From: Diacronema lutheri
Taxonomy: Eukaryota; Haptophyta; Pavlovophyceae; Pavlovales; Pavlovaceae
Direction of reading: 5' to 3'
Length of the DNA stretch: 64,000 nucleotides
Assembly (NCBI GenBank): GCA_019448385.1
Contig: JAGTXO010000001.1
Location: 2,542,001-2,606,000 of the forward strand
Positions 1-8,946 of the stretch are shown in pieces. Under the pieces are notes generated by a model, which saw only the letters and a list, made by a program, of their open reading frames with translations, ran no database searches and was not told the origin of the DNA. The number at the start of each line of letters is the position of its first letter. Position 1 is the first letter of the stretch. Both the position numbers and the translations under genes were made by a program.

Positions 1-1610
1 ACGTCGACGCGGCCGCGCGTGGCGCGCGCCTCTTCCGCGCGGTTCGCGACCGCTGCTCGTGGCTGCCCGAAGGCTTCTCGCTCCGCTCGATGCGCGCGGA
101 GGCGGGGCAGCGCTCGCACCCGCTGCGGCCGGAGCTCGCCGAGTCGCTTCTCCACCTGCACCACGCGACGGGCGGCCACCCCGAGTGGCGGCTCGCCGGC
201 CGCGACCTCGTGCACGCGCTGCGCGCGCTGCGCGTGCCGTGCGGCGTCGCGGCCGTTGCTGACGTGCGCACGGGCGCGCTCTCCGATTCGATGGAGTCGT
301 TCGCCCTTTCGGAGACGCTCAAGTACCTTTACTTCCTCTTCGACGAGCCGGCCGACGCCGAGGCCGACGCCCAGGGCGGGGGCGGGCGCGGAGGGCGCGT
401 GTATGAGCATGGCCGTTACGTCTTCACGACGGAGGGGCACGTGCTGCCCGTTGTGCTGCCGCCGCTGCCAGCGCGGGCGCGCGGCATGGCCGGCGGCGAT
501 GAAGACGATCCGCCAGCTGCACCGCTCGGCGGCGCGAGCGTCGGGAGCGGCGGGGACGCACGAGTCGTGCACTGGCGCGGCGTGTGCGCGATGCCGACGT
601 GGCGGCAGAGGCTTGGCTTGTTCGGCGGAGGGCCACTCGAGGGCGGACCGGGCCACGCGGTCGCGGCCGCGATGGGCGCGGCTGCTACCGCGGAGGCGGA
701 GGAGGCTTTGCGACGCTCGGACGACAAGTTGGCGCGCGAGCACGCGGAGGGGGCGGGTTTTGAGGATGGTGGGGAGGAGGGCGAGGATGGTGGGGAGGAG
801 GGCGAGGATGGTGGGGAGGAGGGCGAGGATGGTGGGGAGGAGGGCGAGGATGGTGGGGAGGAGGGCGAGGAGGGTGGCACGGAGGAGGGCGAGGGTGGCA
901 AGGAGGAGGACGAGAGTGAGGCTGAGGTTGACAGCGGAGGCGCGCACGGCGAAGCGGGCGACGATGCCAGCGCTGACGAATCAGCGACGGGCATCGGCTC
1001 GCACCGGCACGCCCCGTCAGCCGAGGGCGGCAGTGACGCGCGGCCGCTTGATGAGACGCAGGGCGCGCGGGCGGAGCCGGCAAAGCAGCAGTTGCCACCG
1101 TCCGCAGAGGCGAGCACCGCGGCGATCGCCGAGGCGGTTACGAGCGCGATTACGAGCGCGGTGGCGGGAAGCGATCCTCCGACACGCACCAAGCGCCCGC
1201 CGCCGACGGCCGCGCCGTCCGGGTTGGCCTTGGCCCTCGGCGAGGTGGGAGCTGGTGGACAGTGCTCCGCGCAGGGCGGCGGCGACGGCCAACCGCAGAC
1301 GGGCGGCGAGGTCGACGCGCAGCCGGCCACGCCCGGCTCGCGCGCGCGCGCGCACGGCACGAGCGTGGCGTCGCTCATCGAGATGATCCGGGAGGCAATC
1401 GCCACGTCGTCGAGCATTGGGCCGAGGGGCGCACTGCGACGTTCGCCGCCGGGTGAAGCCGGTGAGACGCGCGGCGGCGCGCACGCGCTTTCACTTGAGC
1501 CGCTCACGTCCACGCGGACGGTGACGACAGACGGCCGGCCGCTTTCGACCGTCTTCGTTGCCGAGCTCGAGGACGGCACCGTCACCGCGACTGTGCGCTT
1601 TGGCAGCTGA
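1..1610 (+). CDS. EDEM: EDEM-type ER alpha-mannosidase-like protein (GH47), 5' truncated
   Basis: The reading frame enters from the left edge (first full codon at 3) and ends at TGA 1608-1610, giving about 535 residues. The first 120 or so match the C-terminal half of the GH47 domain of EDEM proteins, which trim mannose from misfolded glycoproteins in the ER and send them to ERAD. Visible signatures are HPLRPELAES, VPCGVAAVADVRTG, MESFALSETLKYLYFLFDE and the calcium-binding TTEGH motif followed by LPV. The catalytic-half N-terminus lies outside the window. After residue about 150 the protein becomes low complexity, with five copies of an EEGEDGG unit (21-bp DNA repeat, about 762-880), then an acidic and Ala/Gly-rich tail of unknown role. 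No intron is seen inside the window. EDEM is preferred over Golgi GH47 mannosidases because the DVRTG and TTE(A/G)H contexts are EDEM-like. Confidence 0.85.
   Translation, partial: VDAAARGARLFRAVRDRCSWLPEGFSLRSMRAEAGQRSHPLRPELAESLLHLHHATGGHPEWRLAGRDLVHALRALRVPCGVAAVADVRTGALSDSMESFALSETLKYLYFLFDEPADAEADAQGGGGRGGRVYEHGRYVFTTEGHVLPVVLPPLPARARGMAGGDEDDPPAAPLGGASVGSGGDARVVHWRGVCAMPTWRQRLGLFGGGPLEGGPGHAVAAAMGAAATAEAEEALRRSDDKLAREHAEGAGFEDGGEEGEDGGEEGEDGGEEGEDGGEEGEDGGEEGEEGGTEEGEGGKEEDESEAEVDSGGAHGEAGDDASADESATGIGSHRHAPSAEGGSDARPLDETQGARAEPAKQQLPPSAEASTAAIAEAVTSAITSAVAGSDPPTRTKRPPPTAAPSGLALALGEVGAGGQCSAQGGGDGQPQTGGEVDAQPATPGSRARAHGTSVASLIEMIREAIATSSSIGPRGALRRSPPGEAGETRGGAHALSLEPLTSTRTVTTDGRPLSTVFVAELEDGTVTATVRFGS
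762..882 (+). repeat. 21-bp in-frame minisatellite in the EDEM tail
   Basis: About five tandem copies of a 21-bp unit, gaggatggtggggaggaggg plus one base, encode EEGEDGG repeats. The unit length is a multiple of three, so copy-number change would keep the frame. The last copy is degenerate and passes into GTEEGEGGKEE. Confidence 0.85.
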
Positions 1611-1619
1611 CTGAGCTGA

Positions 1620-1643
1620 GGGGGGGGGGGGGGGGGGGGGGGG
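1620..1643 (+). repeat. Poly-G run (24 nt) between EDEM and the next gene
   Basis: An uninterrupted run of 24 G lies nine bases after the EDEM stop codon. Similar homopolymers recur at introns and in the island. Exact length is likely unreliable in any assembly. Confidence 0.9.
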
Positions 1644-1692
1644 AGCAGGAGAGCCCGACATGCTGTTCACATTTAAAAACTAAAAATTGTCC

Positions 1693-3311
1693 ATGGTGGT
1701 GTTGCGGCGTGTCGCGCTGCTGGCGGCGTGCGCGCTGGCGGTCGAGCGAGGGTGCGAGGACGACCACGCGTCGTGCTACGAGTGGGCGCTGCAGGGCGAG
1801 TGCGGCCGCAACTCGCCTTACATGGAGCGCTACTGCCCGAGCTCGTGCGGCCTCTGCCCAGGGATGCGCGCCGTGGTGCACGTGCCACGCATTCAACGCG
1901 CCTTCTCAAGCTGGCGGGCAGGGCGAGAATCAGTCAACGGCGAGGGCGATGTGCAGCGCGTGACTGCGCGCCGCCGACTTGCGCACGAGCGCCTGAACCT
2001 CCTCTCGCCCGAGGAGCCCGCTCTCAACGACGGGTCAGGCGCGGAGGAGGGCGAGCGGCAGAACAACGCAGCGCAGCGTCGAGCGCCAACGGACGCACCC
2101 GTGCATGCGCATGCGCACGCTCCGTTGCGCGCCGCCGCGGACGAGCATCGTGCGGTCGCTGACGGCGGCTTGCCACGCGGCAGTGCTGATGACGGCGGCA
2201 GAGCGCGCGCGGCCGAGTCGAGGGGCGCGGAGGCGGAGGCGGAGGGCGAGGGGGAGGCGGAGGCGGCAGAGGAGGCGGGAGACGAGGACGACGAGGGCGA
2301 CGAGGGCGAATATGACGAGGACGAAGGCGAGCAGGCCGGGCCGCTCGATTGGATCGAGCCGCGCCACATCGTCTACTTGTTCGAGCTCTCCGGACTCGCG
2401 CAGATCGCGTCGCACGCTCTCACGCTGCTGCACGCGCGCACAGTGCGCACGTCGCTCGAGGGCGTCTCGGTCAAGACGCTCCAGCTGCAGCTCGCCGCCG
2501 TGCTTTCGCGCGGCGCCTTCTGCTGCACTTCCCACTTTGGCGCGCACTGGATTGTCCGGATCGAGCTGCCGGCCGCCGCTGTGCTGCTGCTGCTCCTCCT
2601 GCGCGCGCACGCGCGCCGGCCGGTCGCGCTCGTGCGCCGCACGGCCGACTCGGCCGCCGACTCGGCGCGGCGGCAGCGCGATTTGTCGCCCGTCGCCGGC
2701 CCCGGCGGCGGCGGCGGCTTTGGCGCCGGCCCGCTCGCACGCGACGCGCACGGAGCCGCGAGCAGGCCGTCCGCCGACGACAACTTCCCCCTCCGCTCGG
2801 TGTGCGCCGCGTGCGCGCTGCTCGCGGCCGGACTGTCACTCGTCACGAGCTACGGACTCGTCACGTACGCGACGCTCGCATTCTCCATCTTCGTCGAGGC
2901 CGCGGCGCTCGTGCCGCAGCGCAGGCTGCTGGTCGCAACCGTGCGCGCGGCCGGCGCGCCCACCGCGGGACGCGCGCACGCGCCTCCGCGCGCGCACCTT
3001 CGCGCCATTCCTGCGGCCGGCGCACCGTGCACCGCCCGTGCCGACCGCGCGCCTGCCGCCGGCCGTCCCCGGTGCGTGCGCGCGCGCGCGCCGACCCGTG
3101 GCAGTCGCGCGTCTCGTCGCTCTCGGGCCACGCGGTCCTGCTCCTCGCGCTCTCGCGTGCGATCCGGCTGCTCATGTGGGCGGTGCTGTACCACGAGGGC
3201 GACACGCAGCACGCGCTCATGCTCGCGGACGCAGCGCACTGCGTGATGCTCGGACGGTTTGTGCACGACTACGTGCGCATTCTCGTGCCGCGCATCGTCG
3301 TGCCGATTTAG
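1693..3311 (+). CDS. ShKT-domain protein fused to a KDEL-receptor (ERD2)-like membrane domain
   Basis: Two exons, 1693-2940 and 3105-3311, give about 484 aa. The intron 2941-3104 has GTGCGC at its donor and GTGGCAG at its acceptor, and it joins PQRRLLVAT to SRVSSLSGHAVLLLALSRA in phase 0. That join restores the ERD2 order of a VAILPQ-like motif followed by the next helix. The start is the ATG at 1693. It is followed by a signal peptide (MVVLRRVALLAACALAV), then a six-cysteine ShKT domain at about residues 23-57 (C..D..SCYEW...GEC...YM..YCPSSCGLC). A Glu/Asp-rich spacer follows, then a multi-helix domain from about residue 215 that resembles the ER lumen retention receptor (ELSGLAQIASHALTLL, IFVEAAALVPQ, HCVMLGRFVHDYVR). 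Family ERD2 proteins are about 215 aa and lack a ShKT domain. A Gly-rich insert sits between helices. Whether it binds KDEL ligands is not known. Confidence 0.72.
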
Positions 3312-3327
3312 CTTATATGGGGGGGTA

Positions 3328-4554
3328 TTACAGCGCTCCCCCCGGGGTCTCAGACGCGCTGAATGGGCGCCGAAAGTCAAATTTGTCGAGGTGCCCGAGC
3401 CACTCGTCGAGTTCCGTGCGATTCTCCGCCGAGCCAACGTGTGGCAACACGTGCGCCTCGCAAAAGGCGTCCCTCAGTGCCTCCTCCTCCCCGCTCAGCT
3501 CGAGCTTGCCGCCCTTGGATGGGTCGGCGCCGAACGTGCGGTCGTAGTGGTCGAACGAACAGCTGCGCAGCAGCAGACCCGCAGCCGGTGCGATCGCGAT
3601 CGGCATCCGCGCCTGCGAGAGCGTCGCTGCGAAGAGCTCGTCGTCAACAAGCCCCCGCGCGCGCGCGACGGTCACGGCGACCATCTTGCGGATCTGATTG
3701 ACGAGGAACGAGGCGCCCTTAAAGCGGAGCGCGACAAATGGCTCGCTGTCGAGGCTCGGCGCGCGCGCGGCGCGCAGCCGCATCATGTACCGCACGGCCT
3801 GCGGCGCGGTTGGCGCGTGTCCGTGCGTGTAGTTGTGAAAGTTTCGCGTGCCCTCGAAGCCACCGAGCAGCCGGTCGACAGCGGCGAGCTCGGCGTCCGA
3901 GAGCGGCGCGTGTGCGCCGTCGACCCCGGCCGCGTCGGCGACGCCACACACGCGCCCGGTCAGCGGGCTGCGCAGCGCGCGCGCAGGCAACAAATAGTCG
4001 TACTCGCGCGAATCACACAGCTTGTGCGCGTCGAAGCCGCGCGTGGCGCGGCGCGCGGCGAGGACGCGCACGGTGGGCGGGAGGTGCGCGTTGAGCGTGG
4101 TGGCCACGCCGTCGACGCACTCGTCGTGCGGAAGCACGCACTTGAACGAGAGCACGTTGGCGAGCGCGTGCACGCCCTTGTCTGTCCGCGCGCATCGGCA
4201 CCACCAGAGCGCCTTCATGTCGCTCGAGAGCTCCGCGGGCACGCGACCCGCGCGCACGGCGGCGGCAATGATGTCGTCTTCCACGGCGCGCACGTTCGGG
4301 TTGCGCTGCAGGCCAGCGTAGCCCAAGCCGCAGTAGGCGACGACGATCGCGACCTTGCGCGTCGACGCTCTCCTCGCCGCCGGCGCGCACGCCGGCGCGC
4401 CGGACGTCGCGGCAAAGGGCGCGGACGGCGCGGTCACGACCTGGTCCAAATCCGGCGGGCTGGCCGTGTCGCGCTCGAGCGGCTCGCCCCCGCCACCAAC
4501 GTGCGCGCGCTTCGCCTCGCGCTCGTCGACATCCGCGCCACGCTTTTCAGCCAT
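3328..4554 (-). CDS. PUS1: tRNA pseudouridine synthase, TruA/PUS1 family
   Basis: An intron-free 408-aa frame with start at 4554 and TAA at 3328-3330. It converts uridine to pseudouridine in tRNA, and in the PUS1 group also in some snRNA and mRNA, normally in the nucleus or mitochondrion. The catalytic-aspartate motif is clear (CARTDKGVHA), preceded by KVAIVVAYCGLGYAGLQ and followed by FDAHKLCDSREYDYLLPA and NFHNYTHG. The C-terminal core FVALRFKGASFLVNQIRKM is a strong PUS1-class signature. The first 70 residues are Ala- and charge-rich and look like an extension. Its stop is only 16 bp from the stop of the convergent ERD2-like gene, so the 3'UTRs must overlap. Confidence 0.92.
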   Translation of the reverse strand: MAEKRGADVDEREAKRAHVGGGGEPLERDTASPPDLDQVVTAPSAPFAATSGAPACAPAARRASTRKVAIVVAYCGLGYAGLQRNPNVRAVEDDIIAAAVRAGRVPAELSSDMKALWWCRCARTDKGVHALANVLSFKCVLPHDECVDGVATTLNAHLPPTVRVLAARRATRGFDAHKLCDSREYDYLLPARALRSPLTGRVCGVADAAGVDGAHAPLSDAELAAVDRLLGGFEGTRNFHNYTHGHAPTAPQAVRYMMRLRAARAPSLDSEPFVALRFKGASFLVNQIRKMVAVTVARARGLVDDELFAATLSQARMPIAIAPAAGLLLRSCSFDHYDRTFGADPSKGGKLELSGEEEALRDAFCEAHVLPHVGSAENRTELDEWLGHLDKFDFRRPFSASETPGGAL

Positions 4555-4744
4555 GACACGGAATTTTTTTAAAAGGGAGAATGGGCACTGGCCACTGGAC
4601 AGGCAGGCCGCAGGCCGCGGTGCGACGCTCGCGACCGCAAGTCATCATGAGTGCAGCCCGCGGGCCCCAGCGACCAGTCGTGCAGGCGCCGCACGCCATC
4701 GCATTGCCGCGGTGCCAACGACGCACGACGGCGGGCTGGCGCGG

Positions 4745-6237
4745 CTAGGCGCGCGCGCCCATCTGCTTGAGCACCTGGCGGCGCAGTTCGAGCGCGACGC
4801 TCACGCCGGCGACGAGCGGCATCTGAAGCTCGGGCGGCGGTGTGGAGAAGGGCGCCATGTGGTCCGCGACCTCAACGATCTGCGTGAGGTCGGCGCTGAG
4901 CGTCAGAAAGGACGTGCCCTCGGTGGGCATGCCGAGCGGCCGTCCGCTCCCGTCCTCAACGTGCCACTTGAGGCCGAGGCGCTGGCGCACCGAGTCCTCG
5001 GCGTGGTCGTCGATCACAAACTGCCAGCCGTTGAGGATCGAGACGCACTGGCGCAGGTACTCGGCCGCCGCCGCGCGCCCGCGGAAGGGCGACGCAAAGT
5101 TCGGGTCGAGGAACGCCACGTCGTCGGAGAGGAGAGCCGCCGCGCCGTCGACGTCGCCCGCGTTCCACAGCGCGTAGAAGGCGCGCGCGGTCGCGATGGC
5201 GGACGGCGGCTCGTTTGCGGTCAGCACTGGCTCTGCCTCCTGCTCGATCTTGCCCGCGACGTCGGGCGCGCGCTGCGTGGCAATCGTCGAGAGCGCCTCG
5301 AGCAGCGATGCGCCGAGCTGGCTGGCCCGCGCCGTCAACGCGAGCACCGGCGTGCCCACATCGAGAGGAACTTTCTGGCGTGCGGCGCGTGCGCGCGCAC
5401 GCAAAGGGGGGAGAGAGGGGGCGGGGCGGTGGAAGGCGCACGCAAGCCCATCGTCAGGGCGCGCGTGTCGGCCGTGCGGCGCGTGCGCCTGCACGCCTGC
5501 GCGCGCGCATGCGCACGAGGAAGGACTCGTTGATGTCGGTGCACTCGTCGATCTGCGAGTTGTCGTCGGTCATCTTGAGAAATGAGATGCCCTTGGTCGG
5601 GATGATGAGCGCGTTGCCGTCCACGTCGTTCACGTGCCAGCTCAGCCCGAGCCGCTGCCGTGCGGAGTCCTCCGCCCAGTCATCGATGACGAAGGTCCAG
5701 CCAATGAGGTTCTCGACGCACTCTTTCAAGTACGCGCGCGTCGCGGACCGGCCGACGAAGGGCTCGGGGTAATTGATGTCGCGGAAGTAGACGCTCTCGC
5801 TCAGCTGCATCGCCGCGCCATCAAAGTCACCGTGGTTCCACCTGTCGTGGCCGCGATGGGGCCCGGGTCAGCGCGCTGCGCCGCACCGCCAGAGCTGCGC
5901 GCGGAGGGCATGCGCCGCGCGAGACTGGCGGCAAAGAGGGTATGGTGCCACTGGGCGCAAGTTGGCGCGCGCCGAGCGCGTGCAAGGCGCGAGAGTGCTG
6001 CGCGCACGCGCTGTAAAAGGCGCGCGCAGTCTTGAGCGGCGAGTACGGCGGCCCGTTCTCCACGCGCGGCGCGGATGAGGAAAGATCGACGGGCTCCCCC
6101 TTGGCGGAAGAGGTGCTCGGACTTTCCTCTACCGTGGCCATCACCGCCGCGCCGCGCACCCGTGAAGCAACGCCGCGCGCGCGCGGACCGGCAAGCGCCG
6201 GTGCGAGCACGAGTACCGCCGCGATGCACGGCTGCAT
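4745..6237 (-). CDS. Tandem NTF2-like (SnoaL-type) domain protein, probably plastid-targeted
   Basis: Three exons on the minus strand: 6237-6008, 5841-5517 and 5374-4745, about 394 aa. Both introns (5842-6007 and 5375-5516) start GTGCGC and end CAG, and both keep the frame. The joins give KTARAFYSA/WNHGDFDGAA in repeat 1, matching ATARAFYALWNAGDVDGAA in repeat 2. The two repeats share GW.FVIDD.AEDS.RQRLGL.WHV and a PT.G.SFL motif, so this is an internal duplication of one NTF2-like fold. The family is mostly non-catalytic, or binds small ligands in a conical barrel; no substrate can be named. The N-terminus (MQPCIAAVLVLAPALAGPRA) is a signal peptide followed by an Arg/Ala stretch, as in bipartite plastid targeting of secondary algae. 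It is divergent from the AFG1 gene, with 53 bp between start codons. Confidence 0.75.
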
Positions 6238-6290
6238 CGTTTCAACTTCTCCAGAACCTCGAGCAACTTCGCATCGCCGTCCGAGGAGCG
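6238..6290. promoter_or_regulatory. 53-bp bidirectional promoter interval, NTF2-like / AFG1
   Basis: Only 53 bp separate the two divergent start codons, so both 5'UTRs and core promoters must lie here or overlap the neighbouring coding sequence. I see no TATA box. Confidence 0.5.
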
Positions 6291-7715
6291 ATGCGGACGT
6301 CGTCGCTGCGATGGCGCGCTCGCGCACAGGCGCCGCTCTCGTTTGCCACGTCCCGGCTGCGCGCGCCGTTGCAGCTGCACGCGCGCGCGTGTTCAAATGG
6401 CGTCGAGGCCGCTACGCCCGGCGCAGCGCGCATCGGTGCGCCGCTCGTCGAGGCGTGGGAGGCGCGCGTCGTGCAGCACGGGATGGTCGTTGACGAGTCG
6501 CAGCGCGCGGCGGTCGAGCGGCTCGAGCGATACGACGGCGAGGCGAGCTTGCCGGACCGGTGCGCGCTTAGGCCTTGGGCCTACCTCTACGGGCCCGTTG
6601 GCTCGGGCAAGACGATGCTCCTCGACCACTACGCCGCGCACGCGCGCGCGGCGCGCGCGCCCGGCGGCTCGCGCGTGCTGCGCGCGCACTTCCACGATTT
6701 CATGCTCTCGGTGCACGAGCAGCTGCACGCGCTGCAGCTGCGCCGGCCGAAGCGCGTACGCAAGACGCTTTCCGGCCTCGACGTGTACGACTATGGCGAC
6801 CCCGATGGCGGCGCGTCCGCCGTCGACACGCTCACGCACGTCGCGTCGCACCTTCGCGCGCGCGCCGACGTTGTGTGCGTGGACGAGCTGTGCGTGACCG
6901 ACCTGGCGGATGCGCTGATGCTCTCACGGCTTACGCGCGCGCTGCTGCACGAGGGCGTGCGCATCGTCTTCACATCCAACCAGCCCCCCTCCAAGCTCTT
7001 CGAGTCAGGCTTGGACCGCGCGCGGTATGTCGCCCCGCTCGCCGCGCTGCTACGCGCGCGCTGCGTGCCCGTGCGCGTCGGCGTGGAGGGCATCGACTAC
7101 CGAGAGCTGCCTGCATCCGTGTCAGCGAGCGCAAGCGTCGCCGTTGGAACGCGGCGCGAGCCCGCGGCGCGCACGCTCGCGCACCGCGCGAGCGGCGCGT
7201 ACATCGCCGGCGCCGACGGCGCGCCCGCGTTCGAACGTGCGTGGGCGGCGCGTGCGGCTGCGGGCGGCGGCGAGGCGCGCGCGTCGCTGCCGATCGCCTT
7301 CGCGCGGCGGTGGGTGCTGAGTCGCGCGACGCGCGGCGCCGCACGTCTCGACTTTGACGAGGCGTGCGGCAGGGGAAGGGGGGCTGCCGACTTCCTGGCG
7401 CTCGCGCGCACGTACGAGGAGGTGTTCGTGGGCGGCGTGCCGTCCTTCTCGGCCAAGCAAGAGGACGAAGCGCGGCGACTGATTACGCTGGTTGACGTGT
7501 GCTATGACTGGCAGGCGCGTCTCGTGCTGCACGCGCACGCGCCGCGCGACGCGCTCTTCTCAGCGCTGAGCGCCGGCGCGGGCGCGGACGGCGGCGGTGC
7601 GCCGCGCGGCGAGCTGCAGTGGATGGTCCGGCGGTGCCTCAGCAGGTTGGCCGAGATGACGGGCGAGCGCGGCGGCCGACTCGCGCGGACGGCGGCGGTT
7701 GACGCGGCGGCCTGA
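6291..7715 (+). CDS. AFG1: AFG1/LACE1-family mitochondrial AAA-type ATPase
   Basis: A single 474-aa exon from the ATG at 6291. AFG1 is an inner-membrane-associated mitochondrial ATPase linked to quality control of cytochrome oxidase subunits. The start region (MRTSSLRWRARAQAPLSFAT) is Arg/Ser/Ala-rich with no acidic residue, as expected of a mitochondrial presequence. Walker A is GPVGSGKT. Walker B is VVCVDELCVTDLADA, the family's DE..VTDIADA signature. Sensor-like VFTSNQPP and the C-terminal RWVLSRATRGAARLDFDEACG and VDVCYD segments are also typical. The middle (about 240-320) is Ala/Arg-rich and poorly conserved. An in-frame upstream ATG at 6075 would overlap the coding sequence of the divergent gene, so I take 6291. 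Confidence 0.92.
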   Translation: MRTSSLRWRARAQAPLSFATSRLRAPLQLHARACSNGVEAATPGAARIGAPLVEAWEARVVQHGMVVDESQRAAVERLERYDGEASLPDRCALRPWAYLYGPVGSGKTMLLDHYAAHARAARAPGGSRVLRAHFHDFMLSVHEQLHALQLRRPKRVRKTLSGLDVYDYGDPDGGASAVDTLTHVASHLRARADVVCVDELCVTDLADALMLSRLTRALLHEGVRIVFTSNQPPSKLFESGLDRARYVAPLAALLRARCVPVRVGVEGIDYRELPASVSASASVAVGTRREPAARTLAHRASGAYIAGADGAPAFERAWAARAAAGGGEARASLPIAFARRWVLSRATRGAARLDFDEACGRGRGAADFLALARTYEEVFVGGVPSFSAKQEDEARRLITLVDVCYDWQARLVLHAHAPRDALFSALSAGAGADGGGAPRGELQWMVRRCLSRLAEMTGERGGRLARTAAVDAAA

Positions 7716-7935
7716 CGAGTGCCGGCCGGCGCTGGCGCCGGTTTCGCGCACGGCCGGCACACGCCGGTGCGCCAGGCCGCGCGGCACGCCGCAAGAGTGG
7801 CGGCGCGGAGCCGGCGGCGGCTGCGAGTGTGGCACTGAGTGCGACCGTGAGAGGCTCAGGCGAAAATTGAAAGCGCCCGCACCAACTCACCCCACAAACG
7901 GACGCCCACAAAAAAACACATGACGCCGACGGTCG

Positions 7936-8859
7936 CTACGCGCGCGATTTGTCCGGTCCGGCGCACAGCACCTCACTGAACGCAAGCCCGCGCGGCACGA
8001 GCCCGCACGCGGCGACCCAGTCGGCGAGCGACCACGCGCGTCCAGCGGGCAGCGCGCCACGCTGCACGGCGCCGCGCGCCTGCTGGAAGCACACGTAGCA
8101 GAGGTATAGCCTGCGCAGCTCGTCGGGGGCGCCGTCGAGCGCGGCCGCCGCGGGCGCGGGCAGTGTGCTCGGCGGCGCGAGGATGCTGGTGCGCAGCGCG
8201 TGCGCGTCAAAGCCGGCCACGTCCGACTCAAGCAGTGCCTCGCCCTCGGCCAGCCGGTCCGCCGCCGGCACGTTTGCGATGACGAGGTGCGCGTGAGAGA
8301 CGACGGCCGGCGGCGGACCGCCCTCGAGCGGAAGAGGGTAGCGCGCGAGGAAGCGGCCGTCAACCATAGCGGGCGAAAACGCGGGTGAGAAAGTGAGCCC
8401 AACCAGCGTCCACGGCGCGCCACTGTCCACCTGCGCCGCGCCGTCCAGCTTGGCTGAGAGGGGCGAAGGCCCGCAGAAGCTGACGGCGGGCGCCGACGCA
8501 TACGCGTGGGCGGATGGAAGCGTGTTCCCGTAAAGGAGGTGCGTGCGTGCGGCCGGCGCGGAGCTCGCGTCGGGGCCACCGCCAATGCGCGCGACTAGCT
8601 CGACGCACGGCGTGAACGGCGGCAGCAGCGCGGGGAAGACGCCGTGGAAGTTGGCGAAGTTGCGCGCGCGCTGGTGCCCGCCGTACAGCGACCACTTGGC
8701 GTTGTTCCGATGCTGGCCGGGCGCGTGCAACTCGACAAGCTTGCGCTCGAGCTCCACCGTGCCGAGCGGCTCGTCCACCAGGCCCTGCGCCCGCGCCGTT
8801 GACGCGCGCCGCACGAGGCGCGCGCGATCGACGCGTTGCGCGACACGCCTCAACAGCAT
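7936..8859 (-). CDS. MRPL38: PEBP-like protein, probable mitochondrial ribosomal protein mL38
   Basis: An intron-free 307-aa frame with start at 8859 and TAG at 7936-7938. The Arg-rich first 25 residues (RRVAQRVDRARLVRRAS) look like a mitochondrial presequence. The middle holds a phosphatidylethanolamine-binding-protein-like fold: PWTLVGLTFSPAF stands where PEBPs have YTL..VDPD, and SHAHLVIANVPAADRLAEGE stands where they have HW.V.NIPG....G. The C-terminal RRLYLCYVCFQQARG and GLVPRGLAFSEVL match the mL38 pattern of H+..F..F.Q followed by GL.P.GL.FF. In mL38 the fold is structural in the large mitoribosomal subunit. A stand-alone PEBP is the alternative, but the length and presequence favour mL38. 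Confidence 0.6.
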   Translation of the reverse strand: MLLRRVAQRVDRARLVRRASTARAQGLVDEPLGTVELERKLVELHAPGQHRNNAKWSLYGGHQRARNFANFHGVFPALLPPFTPCVELVARIGGGPDASSAPAARTHLLYGNTLPSAHAYASAPAVSFCGPSPLSAKLDGAAQVDSGAPWTLVGLTFSPAFSPAMVDGRFLARYPLPLEGGPPPAVVSHAHLVIANVPAADRLAEGEALLESDVAGFDAHALRTSILAPPSTLPAPAAAALDGAPDELRRLYLCYVCFQQARGAVQRGALPAGRAWSLADWVAACGLVPRGLAFSEVLCAGPDKSRA

Positions 8860-8946
8860 CGTGCCGTGTGCGTAGGCAAGGAGATCGCAGTCCGGAACCG
8901 GGAACTCGGGAAGGGAGAAGGGCGGGAGGGCTCAACAGGCGCCGGG
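8860..8946. promoter_or_regulatory. 87-bp bidirectional promoter interval, mL38-like / dynamin
   Basis: The two divergent start codons are 87 bp apart. An upstream in-frame ATG for the dynamin at 8836 would overlap the other gene's coding sequence, so 8947 is preferred. No core element is recognised. Confidence 0.45.

Noticed and set aside
8836-8946. Upstream in-frame start for the dynamin at 8836
   Set aside because: It would overlap the start of the divergent mL38-like coding sequence and adds a non-conserved basic stretch.
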